Shown here: piece after piece, positions 37,955-45,625 of the stretch
Numbering within the stretch: position 1 is the first letter of the stretch
How the letters are laid out: each line of letters begins with the position of its first letter
Source: an uncultured Oscillibacter sp.
Lineage (GTDB): Bacteria > Bacillota > Clostridia > Oscillospirales > Oscillospiraceae
Length of the DNA stretch: 64,000 nt
Assembly: GCA_947365245.1 (NCBI GenBank)
Contig: CANAWG010000002.1
Location: 186,001-250,000 of the forward strand
Direction: 5' to 3'
The notes under the pieces: model-generated
Seen by the model: only the letters and a program-made list of their open reading frames with translations
Told to the model about the DNA's origin: nothing
Database searches by the model: none
Made by a program: the position numbers and the translations under genes

Positions 37955-38740
37955 TTACGCCACGGCGGAGAACGGCGCGCGGGGCTCCTGGTCCTGCTGG
38001 TCCTGCTGCTGCGCCTGTTCCTCTGTTTGGGGCTGGGTGTCGGCGGCGGTGACCGTGCGGGTGGTGCCGCCGGAGACGTAGGCCCTGCCGCACTCCGGGC
38101 AGATGGCGGTGTGGTAGGTCACGCTCTGACTGACCACTTTCCGGCCCTCTCGGCTGGCCTTGGCCTGCTCCCGGTAGACGTGCTCCATCTCGTGGCCCCG
38201 GACCGCCGAGGGAGCCTGGTCCGGGTCAATGTTGGTGGGGGTCTTGAAAGAGACGCCGGGGTCGTCGGAGCCGTCCTGGTACTTCCGCTCCTTGCAGGTC
38301 TGGCACTCGCCCTCCTCCAGGGCCTTCTGGGCGCCCTCGACACCCGCGGCGGGCGTGCCGTCCCCCTCTGCCGCCGCGGCGGACTGAGCGCCCTCCGGCA
38401 GATGGGCATCCGCGGCCTGCTTGGCGCCGGCGATCTGCCGGGCGTCCTCCGGCGCGGGCTCACCGTACTGGATGCGCATCCGCACGGCCATCTCCACCGG
38501 GTCCGCCCCCTGGCGGATGGGCAGACCCAGCCGGGCGGAGCCGGCCTCGTTGGGGTTGATGGCGGGAGCGGGGCGCACCGGCTCCACCGGCGTCTCCGGA
38601 GAGGCGGGCTTCCGGGCCGTCCAGACGCCGCCGGTTTTCTGGGCGCTCTGAGCCTGCTCCGCCGGTTTGGCGGCGGCATAGGTGCCAGCGCTCTGATAGG
38701 GATTGTAATAGAAGCTCAGGCTGGAAACTCCGCCGATCAT
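37955..38740 (-). CDS. Putative zinc metalloprotease, SprA-related (CJM1_0395-like) family
   Basis: The 261-residue protein has a low-complexity Ala/Pro/Gln-rich N-terminal half and a conserved core: EGECQTCKERKYQDGSDDPG, VSFKTPTNIDPDQAPSAVRG, the HExxH-type zinc motif GHEMEHVYREQAKAS, and ICPECGRAYVSGGTT. These segments match a family I recall as CJM1_0395/SprA-related putative metalloproteases; activity has not been shown to my knowledge. No signal peptide is seen. The ATG at 38740 follows CAGGAGTG with good spacing; the track's GTG at 38749 overlaps that site. It is divergent from the retron. Confidence 0.75.
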   Translation of the reverse strand: MIGGVSSLSFYYNPYQSAGTYAAAKPAEQAQSAQKTGGVWTARKPASPETPVEPVRPAPAINPNEAGSARLGLPIRQGADPVEMAVRMRIQYGEPAPEDARQIAGAKQAADAHLPEGAQSAAAAEGDGTPAAGVEGAQKALEEGECQTCKERKYQDGSDDPGVSFKTPTNIDPDQAPSAVRGHEMEHVYREQAKASREGRKVVSQSVTYHTAICPECGRAYVSGGTTRTVTAADTQPQTEEQAQQQDQQDQEPRAPFSAVA

Positions 38741-38784
38741 ATCGCTCACTCCTGTCAGTACAGACTCATCTCAATGATACTCCC

Positions 38785-38812
38785 ATTATAGCAGTTTTTT
38801 TCCAAATGGCAA
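38785..38812 (-). promoter_or_regulatory. Promoter of the putative metalloprotease gene
   Basis: On the minus strand TTGCCA, 16 bases and TATAAT. Confidence 0.8.
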
Positions 38813-38834
38813 GCCCTCTTTTCTCTCTTCCGGC

Positions 38835-38863
38835 TTGCGGTTTTTCCGCAAAAGGGGTATCAT
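38835..38863 (+). promoter_or_regulatory. Promoter of the retron
   Basis: TTGCGG, 17 bases and TATCAT. The expected start site (about 38870) falls at the a1 repeat of the retron RNA. Confidence 0.7.
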
Positions 38864-38864
38864 A

Positions 38865-39048
38865 GTTCCACGGAACAAAAGAGACTGTCCAATTTCGATT
38901 GGCGCCGGCGGCGTGTCGCCGTCGGTTTTCGCACACCCGACGTATTCGCTTTGCTCAGCCGCGCCGCTCCACGGTAGAACTGCACGGCCCCGCCGTGCTT
39001 CATGCTACCGCTCCGCGGCCCGCCATGCAGATGGTTTTGTTCCGGAAC
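38865..39048 (+). ncRNA. Retron msr-msd RNA
   Basis: The a1 repeat GTTCC-AC-GGAACAAAA (38865-38880) is complementary to a2 TTTTGTTCCGGAAC (39035-39048): 14 pairs with a two-base bulge. Next to a1 comes GAGACTG, holding candidate branch guanosines. The msr has two short hairpins, CCAAT-TTCG-ATTGG (38889-38902) and CCGGCGGCG-TGT-CGCCGTCGG (38905-38925). The msd is one long interrupted stem-loop: GCCGCG/CGCGGC (38958/39014), GGTAG/CTACC (38973/39005) and GCACGGC-CCC-GCCGTGC (38982-38998). The a2 repeat ends 23 bases before the reverse transcriptase ATG. This order is that of known retrons; exact msDNA ends are not determined. Confidence 0.8.
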
Positions 39049-39071
39049 GCCAGGAGAGGGGGCCTCTTTCT

Positions 39072-40001
39072 ATGATCGTATACCGGGAGGCCGCCTCCCT
39101 GGCCAGAGACCTGGGGGTGGAGGTCCGGACCCTCTACGCCCTCAGCAACAGCCTGCCCGCCCACTACCACACGGTGGAGCTCCCCAAAAAAGACGGGGGC
39201 GTCCGCCGGCTCACCGTGCCGGACGAGGCGCTGAAGCGGGTCCAGCGGGCCATTTTGCGCAATCTCCTGGCCTATATGCCCGTTTCATCTTATGCCACGG
39301 CCTACCGCTGCGGCGGCGGCGCCGTCCGGGGTGCGGCGCGGCACGTGGGGAGACGCCAGGTGCTGCGGCTGGATATCCGTCATTTTTTTGACAGCGTTCT
39401 CTACTCCGCCGTGAAAGACGCCGTCTTTCCCCCGGAGATCTTCTCCGAGCCCCTGCGGGTGCTTTTGACCATGCTCTGCTACTACCGGGACTCTCTGCCC
39501 CAGGGGGCGCCCACCTCCCCCGCCATCGCCAACATCCTTCTGCGGGACTTTGACCACCGGGTGGGCGCGTGGTGCCGGCGGCGGGACGTCGCCTACACCC
39601 GCTACTGCGACGATCTGACGTTCTCCGGGGAGGACCTGACCGGCGTTGAATCCATGGCGGAGGCGGAGCTGCGGGGACTGGGCTTTTTCCTCAACGACAA
39701 AAAGACCCGGCTTCGCGGCGCCGGGCGGCGGCAGACGGTGACGGGCCTGGTGGTGAATGAAAAGGTCAGCGTCCCCCGGGAGGAGCGGCGGGCCGTCCGC
39801 CAGGCGGTGTACTGCTGCCGCAGGTTCGGCGTGGAGGACCACCTGGCGCGGACGGGGGAGGACTTGTCCCCGGAGGCCTGCCTGGACCGGCTGCTGGGCC
39901 GGGTGGGGTACGTCCTTCAGGCGGATCCGGGCTGCGCCTGGGCCCTGGAGGCCAGGCGGTGGCTGCTGGAGGAGCGCCGCCGGGGAAAAGATGGAAGATG
40001 A
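39072..40001 (+). CDS. Retron-type reverse transcriptase
   Basis: Reverse-transcribes the adjacent msd into msDNA primed from a 2'-OH guanosine of msr. The 309-residue protein has RT motifs in order: RLTVPDEALKRVQRAILRNL, the retron NAxxH-region variant RGAARH (86-91), catalytic Asp101 in RLDIRHFFDSV, LPQGAPTSPAIANILLRDFD (QGxxxSP), the active site YTRYCDD (Asp180, Asp181; Cys in place of the usual Ala) and the retron Y-region VTGLVVNEKVSVPREER. QGxxxSP rules out a diversity-generating RT. The start at 39072 follows AGGAGAGGGGG; the track's 388-residue version reads through the RNA gene. It has no fused domain and no effector gene next to it. Confidence 0.9.
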   Translation: MIVYREAASLARDLGVEVRTLYALSNSLPAHYHTVELPKKDGGVRRLTVPDEALKRVQRAILRNLLAYMPVSSYATAYRCGGGAVRGAARHVGRRQVLRLDIRHFFDSVLYSAVKDAVFPPEIFSEPLRVLLTMLCYYRDSLPQGAPTSPAIANILLRDFDHRVGAWCRRRDVAYTRYCDDLTFSGEDLTGVESMAEAELRGLGFFLNDKKTRLRGAGRRQTVTGLVVNEKVSVPREERRAVRQAVYCCRRFGVEDHLARTGEDLSPEACLDRLLGRVGYVLQADPGCAWALEARRWLLEERRRGKDGR

Positions 40002-40009
40002 AGATAAAG

Positions 40010-40046
40010 AGCGGGACGGCTTTGCCGTCCCGCTCTTTTTTGGGGC
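40010..40046. terminator. Bidirectional terminator between retron and surface-protein gene
   Basis: AAAGAGCGGGACGGC-TTT-GCCGTCCCGCTCTTT with TTT on the right and A-rich sequence on the left. Confidence 0.9.
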
Positions 40047-40048
40047 TA

Positions 40049-43000
40049 TTATTTGCGGTACTGGTTCATGCGCCACACGATGGCGGACATCTGACCGCGG
40101 GTCAGGGTCTTGCTGGGCTGGTAGGTGCTGGTGCCGTTGGAGAAGTAGCCCTCCACGATCCCGGCGGCGTTCAGCGCCTGGACGTACACGTCGGAGGTGT
40201 CCGTAAAGGGCTTCACGCTGGAGAGATTGCTGGTGCTGAGCTTCAGCGCGCCGGCGGCGATCTGAGCCACCTGGAGGCGGGTGATGGGCGCGGTCAGGTT
40301 CACGTTGCTCCGGGTGACGATGCCGTCGGCCTGGGCCCGGGCAAGATAGCCGCTGAAGACGTTCTTGCCGGTGGGGGCCTGCTCGGGATAGCCCGCGGCC
40401 AGCATGATGAGCTTCAGCGCCGCGCCGTAGGTGACGGTGCTGTTGGGCTTGAAGCTGCCGTCCGGATAACCGGAGATGACGTTCTGGTCCGTCAGCTCCA
40501 TGACGTACTTGTAGCACCAGGTTGCGGAGTTCACGTCCTTGAGGGTCTTGCGGTTGTTCAGCACGCCCAGGGAGAACGTGCCGGAGGCCAGGGCGTTGCC
40601 GCTGGCGTCCAGGGCCACGTAGGGAATTTCCACGGAGCCGGTAAAGGCGGCGGTGGGTACAAAGCGCAGGGAGCTCATGGAGTTGACCCCGGAGGCGTAG
40701 GTGTACACGGTGCGGGTGTCCGCCCAGTCATTGCCGGTACCCACATACACGGTGCCGCTGGTGACGGGGGGCAGGGACAGCAGCTGGATGCCGCTGAGAG
40801 CGGAGCCGGTGGCGGTGAGGACCGCGCTGTAAATGGAGCTGGCGGGGAAGCTCACCGCGGTATTCCGGGGTGTAATGCCGTAGACCTCGGACACCGGGGC
40901 GCGGCTGACGCTGATGAGGATGCTGCCGGTGACGCTGACACTGCCGGTGCCGTAGGCGGTGAAGGGGATGGTGGCGCAGTAGCCGGTGCCGCTGGGCACG
41001 TACGTCAGCTCCGTCAGGGCGTACTGGGCGGTGGTGGCGGGGCTGAGGTAGAATGTCAGTCCGGCGCAGTTGGCGGTGGTGATCTGGGTGCGGCTGGTGA
41101 CGCCGTAGCTGCTGGCGTTGTAGTAGTTGTAGTACAGGCCGCCGGTGGCGGGGACGCCGCCCAGGGTCACATACTGAAGGCTGTAGGCGGGATAGGTCTG
41201 CTTGAAGTACCGGGCGATGTCGTTGGCGTTGATCTGGACATTGGTGCCGGTGGTGGTGGTGTAGCGGATGCTGCCGGTGTAGTTGGAGCTGATGGCGGTG
41301 GTGTCGGCCTTAATGACCACGGTGCCCTCCACATACTCGTTGCTCCGTTCACCGTATGCGGTGAAGTCGAGGGTGATGGAGTTCTTGAAGCCGCTGCCGG
41401 CCGCAAAGGTCAGCTCGTCCAGATAGTAGTCGTTGCGGCCCGCGTTGTTCTTGTCGTAGTAGAACTTGGTGCCGCCCAGGTCGCTGCGGCCAAATGTGGT
41501 CTGGCTTGCGGTGCCGTAGTCGCAGTAGAACATGCCGTCGTTAAAGACGGTGCTGCTGGGCCGCTGGAAGACCACATAGCTGACAGTGCTGTTGTAACTC
41601 CTGCGGAAGTAGGTGTTGAAGTCGGTGCGCCTGAGATCCACGTACTTGCCGGGAGCCACGGTGTAGGTGATATCGCCGTCATTGGCGCTCTCCGTGGAGG
41701 CCACGGCGACGCGGCCGCTGACGGAGCGGCCATTGGTGCCGTATGCGGTGAAATCCAGGGTGATGGTCTCCTTGAAGTTGTTGGAGGCCACGAAAGTCAG
41801 GTTGCCGATGCCGTGCTGGCTGCTGGAGGGGCTGTAGTAGAACTTCTGGTCATCAATGGTGGTGCGGTTGAACGACTTGGAGGAGCTGGTGCCGTAGTTG
41901 TGGTACAGCGTGCCGTTGTCAAAGGCGCTGGAAGAGGGCTGGTCGAATTCCACATAGTCGAACGTGCCGCTGGCGTTGTCCTCGTAGAACTCCCGGAAGT
42001 CCCGCTGCCGAAAAGCCACGGTCTTGCCGGGGGCCACGTCGTAGTTGATGTCGCCGCTGTTAGTGCCCTTGCCGATGGTAATCACCAGGTTGCACTCCAC
42101 ATAGTCGCTGGAGCCTCTGCCGTAGTAGGCGCGGAAAGGAATGGTGATGGAGTCGCCGTCCTTGGCGTTGCTGTCGGCCTTGAAAGACATCCGGTCCAGC
42201 TCATAGTCGTTGACGCCTGCGTCTCGGCTGTCATAGAAGAAGTAGGCGTTGTTCAGCTTGCTGCGGTCAAAGGAGGTGTTGCCCACATACACGGTGCCCC
42301 GGAAGCTGCTGTAGCTGGTGGGGGCGGAGAAAGTAACGTAGTAGAGGGTATAGCGGGTACTGTTGTACTTGTCCTGGAACGCCTTGTTGAAGTCCCGGGA
42401 GTCAAAGTCGATCTCCCTGCCGGGGTCTACGTTGTAGGACACATCGCCCATGGCGGCACCGGAGACGGTGATCTCCAAGGTGCCGGAGACATTGTTGCCG
42501 CTTCCGTAAGCCGTGAAAGGAATGGATAGTGTGCCGCTCTTTGATTTGCTGTCCGCCTTGAAAGAGGTGGAGCCCAAGGCGTAATCGCCATCTCTGGAGC
42601 TGCTGTAATAGAACTTGTAGCTGGAGAGGTTGCTCCGGGTAAAGTCACGGGAGCTGACGCTCACTGCGCCGTAATCGCTGTAATCGGTTGGGGCGGAGAA
42701 CACCACATAGTACAGGCTGGCGCTGCTCCCGGACGCATTCCGGTACAGGTTTCGGAAATCGGTGTCGTTGAACACCTTGGACCGTCCTGCCGCCACAGTG
42801 TACTCAATTTTATTGGTGGATGCTGAGGAGCCGATGAAGATGGTGCCGGAGACGGTATTGCTTTTGCTGACATCATAGGCGGTATAGCTCAGGGAGTATC
42901 CGTTGGAGCTGCCGCTCTTAAAGGTCATGGAGATAACGCTGCCATATTGATAATCCGTATTGGGGGCCACGGCATATCGCTGGGTGCTGTCGGAGTACAG

Positions 43001-44047
43001 GGTGCCGTAAACGCTGCTGGGCAGAGAGAAACGGACGTATTGGGGGGAGAACCCGTAGGAGCCGGTGCATTTGCTGCTGATCTGCGACCAAAGTGTGCCG
43101 CCGATGGCGGTAGTGGCTTCGATTGTGACGTTGGGGGCAGTTCCATTCACGCTATAAATAGCATAATAGTCCACCGGGCCGGAAACAGCGACGTCGCCCG
43201 GATTGGTGACCGTGGAGGTGCTGCTGGTCCAGAGGTTGTTTCCGGGATTCGATGTGACCCAGCCCCGGAAAGTGTAACCAGTGCCCTTGTTGGGATTACC
43301 GGGAACAGTGGGCTTGCCGTTCAGCGGGATGTTCTGTGTGCTGAGCAGAGAACTGCCGTTAAAAAAGCGGACAACAAAAGTGTTGGCGGCTTTTACGGCA
43401 CCGCAGGCGCAGGTAGTGTTGTTATTCAGAGTATAATTATGAGGAACTTCGTTGACTTTTCCATGACATACAGTACACTCATTCCAATGAGTGGTGTCAT
43501 TGTGCTTTAATTCGGGGCCTGGAGTATGAGCTGCCAAATCCAGCTCGTTGACGATTTTTGTATATTGACATACTGTGCAGGTTTGCTCAACCCGTCCCTT
43601 TGTTGTGCAAGTGGACGGGATGGTAACGGCAGTAGCCCAAGTATGACCGCTGGCATCCTGCTTGGCAGAGCAATTACTGAAGTTTTTACAAGCATGGTAA
43701 TGCTGCTCCGAATCGCTGGACCAAGTGGTTTGATATTCATGCTCGATCTTGTCGATGCTGGATGTAATTTTATAATTGCATCCACTGCAAGAAGTGGTGG
43801 AGACGCCTGTTGAATAGCAAGTAGGGGCTGTGGTTGTTACAGGACTGCCCATCGAATGGGGTGTAGCATTTTGTTTTGCACCACAAATACTGCATTCCTC
43901 ATAATGCTCAGTATCGTTATAAGTGAATTTCCAGTCATGGTTACCATCGGGGCAGGGATCCACCGCCAACGCCGCGGGCATTAAGCTGACAATCATCACC
44001 AGCGTCAAAAAGAACGCCGGTACACGTTTTTTCCATAATCCGTTCAT
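40049..44047 (-). CDS. Large SLH-anchored surface protein with repeated beta domains
   Basis: The 1332-residue secreted protein has a signal peptide (WKKRVPAFFLTLVMIVSLMP, cleavage near ALA-VD). Residues about 25-215 are Cys/His-rich with repeated CxxC pairs (ECSICGAKQNATPHSMG, TCTVCQYTK, ECTVCHGKVNEVPHNY). An InlB-type B-repeat follows (NKGTGYTFRGWV). Then come about six degenerate 90-140-residue repeats, each with a Y-x-V-x-PG-K-x-V-D/F-x-x-x-DF start and YxxFxAPxSY-like strands. Three SLH domains close it (VNSATWCYKYVMELTDQNVI, GYPDGSFKPNSTVTYGAALK, LTRGQMSAIVWRMN), which would bind pyruvylated wall polymers. The start at 44047 follows GAGGGAAG; the track's ATG at 44062 precedes that site. 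Confidence 0.9.
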   Translation of the reverse strand: MNGLWKKRVPAFFLTLVMIVSLMPAALAVDPCPDGNHDWKFTYNDTEHYEECSICGAKQNATPHSMGSPVTTTAPTCYSTGVSTTSCSGCNYKITSSIDKIEHEYQTTWSSDSEQHYHACKNFSNCSAKQDASGHTWATAVTIPSTCTTKGRVEQTCTVCQYTKIVNELDLAAHTPGPELKHNDTTHWNECTVCHGKVNEVPHNYTLNNNTTCACGAVKAANTFVVRFFNGSSLLSTQNIPLNGKPTVPGNPNKGTGYTFRGWVTSNPGNNLWTSSTSTVTNPGDVAVSGPVDYYAIYSVNGTAPNVTIEATTAIGGTLWSQISSKCTGSYGFSPQYVRFSLPSSVYGTLYSDSTQRYAVAPNTDYQYGSVISMTFKSGSSNGYSLSYTAYDVSKSNTVSGTIFIGSSASTNKIEYTVAAGRSKVFNDTDFRNLYRNASGSSASLYYVVFSAPTDYSDYGAVSVSSRDFTRSNLSSYKFYYSSSRDGDYALGSTSFKADSKSKSGTLSIPFTAYGSGNNVSGTLEITVSGAAMGDVSYNVDPGREIDFDSRDFNKAFQDKYNSTRYTLYYVTFSAPTSYSSFRGTVYVGNTSFDRSKLNNAYFFYDSRDAGVNDYELDRMSFKADSNAKDGDSITIPFRAYYGRGSSDYVECNLVITIGKGTNSGDINYDVAPGKTVAFRQRDFREFYEDNASGTFDYVEFDQPSSSAFDNGTLYHNYGTSSSKSFNRTTIDDQKFYYSPSSSQHGIGNLTFVASNNFKETITLDFTAYGTNGRSVSGRVAVASTESANDGDITYTVAPGKYVDLRRTDFNTYFRRSYNSTVSYVVFQRPSSTVFNDGMFYCDYGTASQTTFGRSDLGGTKFYYDKNNAGRNDYYLDELTFAAGSGFKNSITLDFTAYGERSNEYVEGTVVIKADTTAISSNYTGSIRYTTTTGTNVQINANDIARYFKQTYPAYSLQYVTLGGVPATGGLYYNYYNASSYGVTSRTQITTANCAGLTFYLSPATTAQYALTELTYVPSGTGYCATIPFTAYGTGSVSVTGSILISVSRAPVSEVYGITPRNTAVSFPASSIYSAVLTATGSALSGIQLLSLPPVTSGTVYVGTGNDWADTRTVYTYASGVNSMSSLRFVPTAAFTGSVEIPYVALDASGNALASGTFSLGVLNNRKTLKDVNSATWCYKYVMELTDQNVISGYPDGSFKPNSTVTYGAALKLIMLAAGYPEQAPTGKNVFSGYLARAQADGIVTRSNVNLTAPITRLQVAQIAAGALKLSTSNLSSVKPFTDTSDVYVQALNAAGIVEGYFSNGTSTYQPSKTLTRGQMSAIVWRMNQYRK

Positions 44048-44083
44048 AAAACTTCCCTCCATGAAATCTCGGATTGCCAGTGC

Positions 44084-44124
44084 TTTCAGGTTACATAATA
44101 TACCTTTCTATAAAGTACCTGAAA
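44084..44124 (-). promoter_or_regulatory. Inverted repeat around a -10-like element upstream of the surface-protein gene
   Basis: TTTCAGGT (44084-44091) and ACCTGAAA (44117-44124) are exact inverted arms enclosing TATATT on the minus strand. The sequence could be an operator or an RNA hairpin. The associated -35 (TTTCAG) is weak and lies in the arm. Confidence 0.5.
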
Positions 44125-44324
44125 CCACCCCTGAAATCATGAACAAATTATGAACAAGCGGCAACATTTTCGTATCAGATCGGTTACAATTTGTGGAAAA
44201 GCGGCGGCTTTCCGGGGATTCCGCCGCCTTGGGCTCTAGTCTGGTAAATATTTCTATTTTTGGGCGAGCGGAGAGGGACCCCGCACCGGGCGGACAAAAA
44301 CCCGCCCCGCCGGAAAGGTTTCCC

Positions 44325-44353
44325 TTTACAAATAAATCTTCCTCCTATATAAT
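44325..44353 (+). promoter_or_regulatory. Promoter of prfB
   Basis: TTTACA, 17 bases and TATAAT, about 40 bases before the prfB start. Nothing else is seen in the 44125-44324 gap. Confidence 0.85.
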
Positions 44354-44391
44354 ACTATGGCTAATGAAATTGAGAAGAACGGAGAACCGCC

Positions 44392-45516
44392 ATGGCTTTG
44401 ATTGAGTACGACGCCTATAAACAAAAACTCCGGGACCTGCGGCCCGAGCTGGACAAGCTCTCCGCCGCCCTGGATATCGAGAGCGCCCGCCAGGAGGCCG
44501 CGCGGCTGGAGGACGAGACCGCCCAGGAGGGCTTTTGGAACGACCTGGAGCGGTCCCAGAAGGTTCAGATGCGCCTCAAGCAGCTTCAGAACAAGGTTGC
44601 CAAACAGGAGAAGCTCCTCTCCGCCTGGGAGGATTTGACCGCCCTTTGCGAGATGGGCCAGGAGGCCGAGGACGGGGAGATTCTGGAGGAGCTCAAGGGC
44701 GAGTTCGCCGCCCTGGAGCGCCAGGTGGAGGAGTCCCGCATGGCCACCCTCCTCTCCGGGGAGTACGACGGGGCCAACGCCATTTTGCAGTTCCACCCCG
44801 GCGCCGGCGGCACCGAGGCCCAGGACTGGGCTCAGATGCTCTACCGCATGTACACCCGGTGGGTGGAGCGCCACGGCTTCAGCTACAAAATTCTGGACTA
44901 CGAGGACGGCGACGAGGCGGGCATCAAGTCCGCCGCCATCTCCATCGAGGGGGAGAACGCCTACGGGCTCCTAAAGAGCGAGAACGGCGTCCACCGCCTG
45001 GTGCGGGTTTCCCCCTTTGACGCCAACGCCCGCCGCCAGACCTCTTTCGCCGCCGTGGAGGTCATGCCGGAGATCGAGAACGACGAGACCATCGAGATCC
45101 GGGAGGAGGACATCGAGATGCAGGTCTACCGGGCCAGCGGCGCCGGCGGCCAGCACGTCAACAAGACCTCCTCCGCCGTGCGCCTCATCCACAAGCCCAC
45201 GGGCATCGTAGTGGCCTCCCAGCAGGAGCGCAGCCAGTTCCAGAACAAGGACAACTGCATGAAGATGCTCCGGGCCAAGCTTCTGGAGCTGAAAGCCCAG
45301 CAGCACGCGGAGAAGATCAGCGACATCAAGGGCGTGCAGATGAAGATCGAGTGGGGCAGCCAGATCCGCTCCTACGTCTTCATGCCCTACCAGATGGTGA
45401 AGGACACCCGCACCGGCTACGAGACCGGCGCCATCGACGCCGTGATGGATGGAGACCTGGACGGCTTTTTGAACGCCTACCTGACCCAGCTGGCCACGGG
45501 CGAATTGAAGAAGTGA
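44392..45516 (+). CDS. prfB: Peptide chain release factor 2, without programmed frameshift
   Basis: RF2 ends translation at UGA and UAA. The 374-residue protein has the coiled N-domain, the stop-codon recognition tripeptide SPF (VRVSPFDANARRQTSFA) and the peptidyl-hydrolysis GGQ motif (RASGAGGQHVNKTSSAVRLI). Most prfB genes carry an in-frame UGA near codon 25 read by +1 frameshifting; here the frame is open from the ATG with no such stop, so that autoregulation is absent. GGAGAACC precedes the ATG. Confidence 0.97.
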   Translation: MALIEYDAYKQKLRDLRPELDKLSAALDIESARQEAARLEDETAQEGFWNDLERSQKVQMRLKQLQNKVAKQEKLLSAWEDLTALCEMGQEAEDGEILEELKGEFAALERQVEESRMATLLSGEYDGANAILQFHPGAGGTEAQDWAQMLYRMYTRWVERHGFSYKILDYEDGDEAGIKSAAISIEGENAYGLLKSENGVHRLVRVSPFDANARRQTSFAAVEVMPEIENDETIEIREEDIEMQVYRASGAGGQHVNKTSSAVRLIHKPTGIVVASQQERSQFQNKDNCMKMLRAKLLELKAQQHAEKISDIKGVQMKIEWGSQIRSYVFMPYQMVKDTRTGYETGAIDAVMDGDLDGFLNAYLTQLATGELKK

Positions 45517-45562
45517 AGAAGTAAAGAGGGGGCTTTGCCCCTGGACCACAGCCCTCCCCAAG

Positions 45563-45596
45563 AGGCGCGGCCATATAGCCGCGTCCCTTTTCTGCA
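45563..45596 (+). terminator. Hairpin between prfB and the second MATE gene
   Basis: GGCGCGGC-CATATA-GCCGCGTC followed by CCTTTTC; a moderate terminator 17 bases before the ribosome binding site of the next gene. Confidence 0.5.
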
Positions 45597-45625
45597 CCTT
45601 TGCACAGATAGAAAGGAACACACAG

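Noticed and set aside
36003-38093. 696-residue minus-strand ORF
   Set aside because: Antisense shadow of rnj, rich in His/Asp/Val, no family features.
39072-40001. Diversity-generating retroelement
   Set aside because: The RT has QGxxxSP rather than the IGxxxSQ of DGR enzymes, and no TR/VR repeat pair or target C-type lectin gene was seen.
39072-40001. Group II intron RT
   Set aside because: No maturase or HNH domain follows the RT, no domain V/VI-like RNA was seen, and the VTG region is retron-type.
39959-42529. 856-residue plus-strand ORF
   Set aside because: Antisense of the repetitive surface-protein gene; Gly/Ala/Val-rich with no domain and no start site support.
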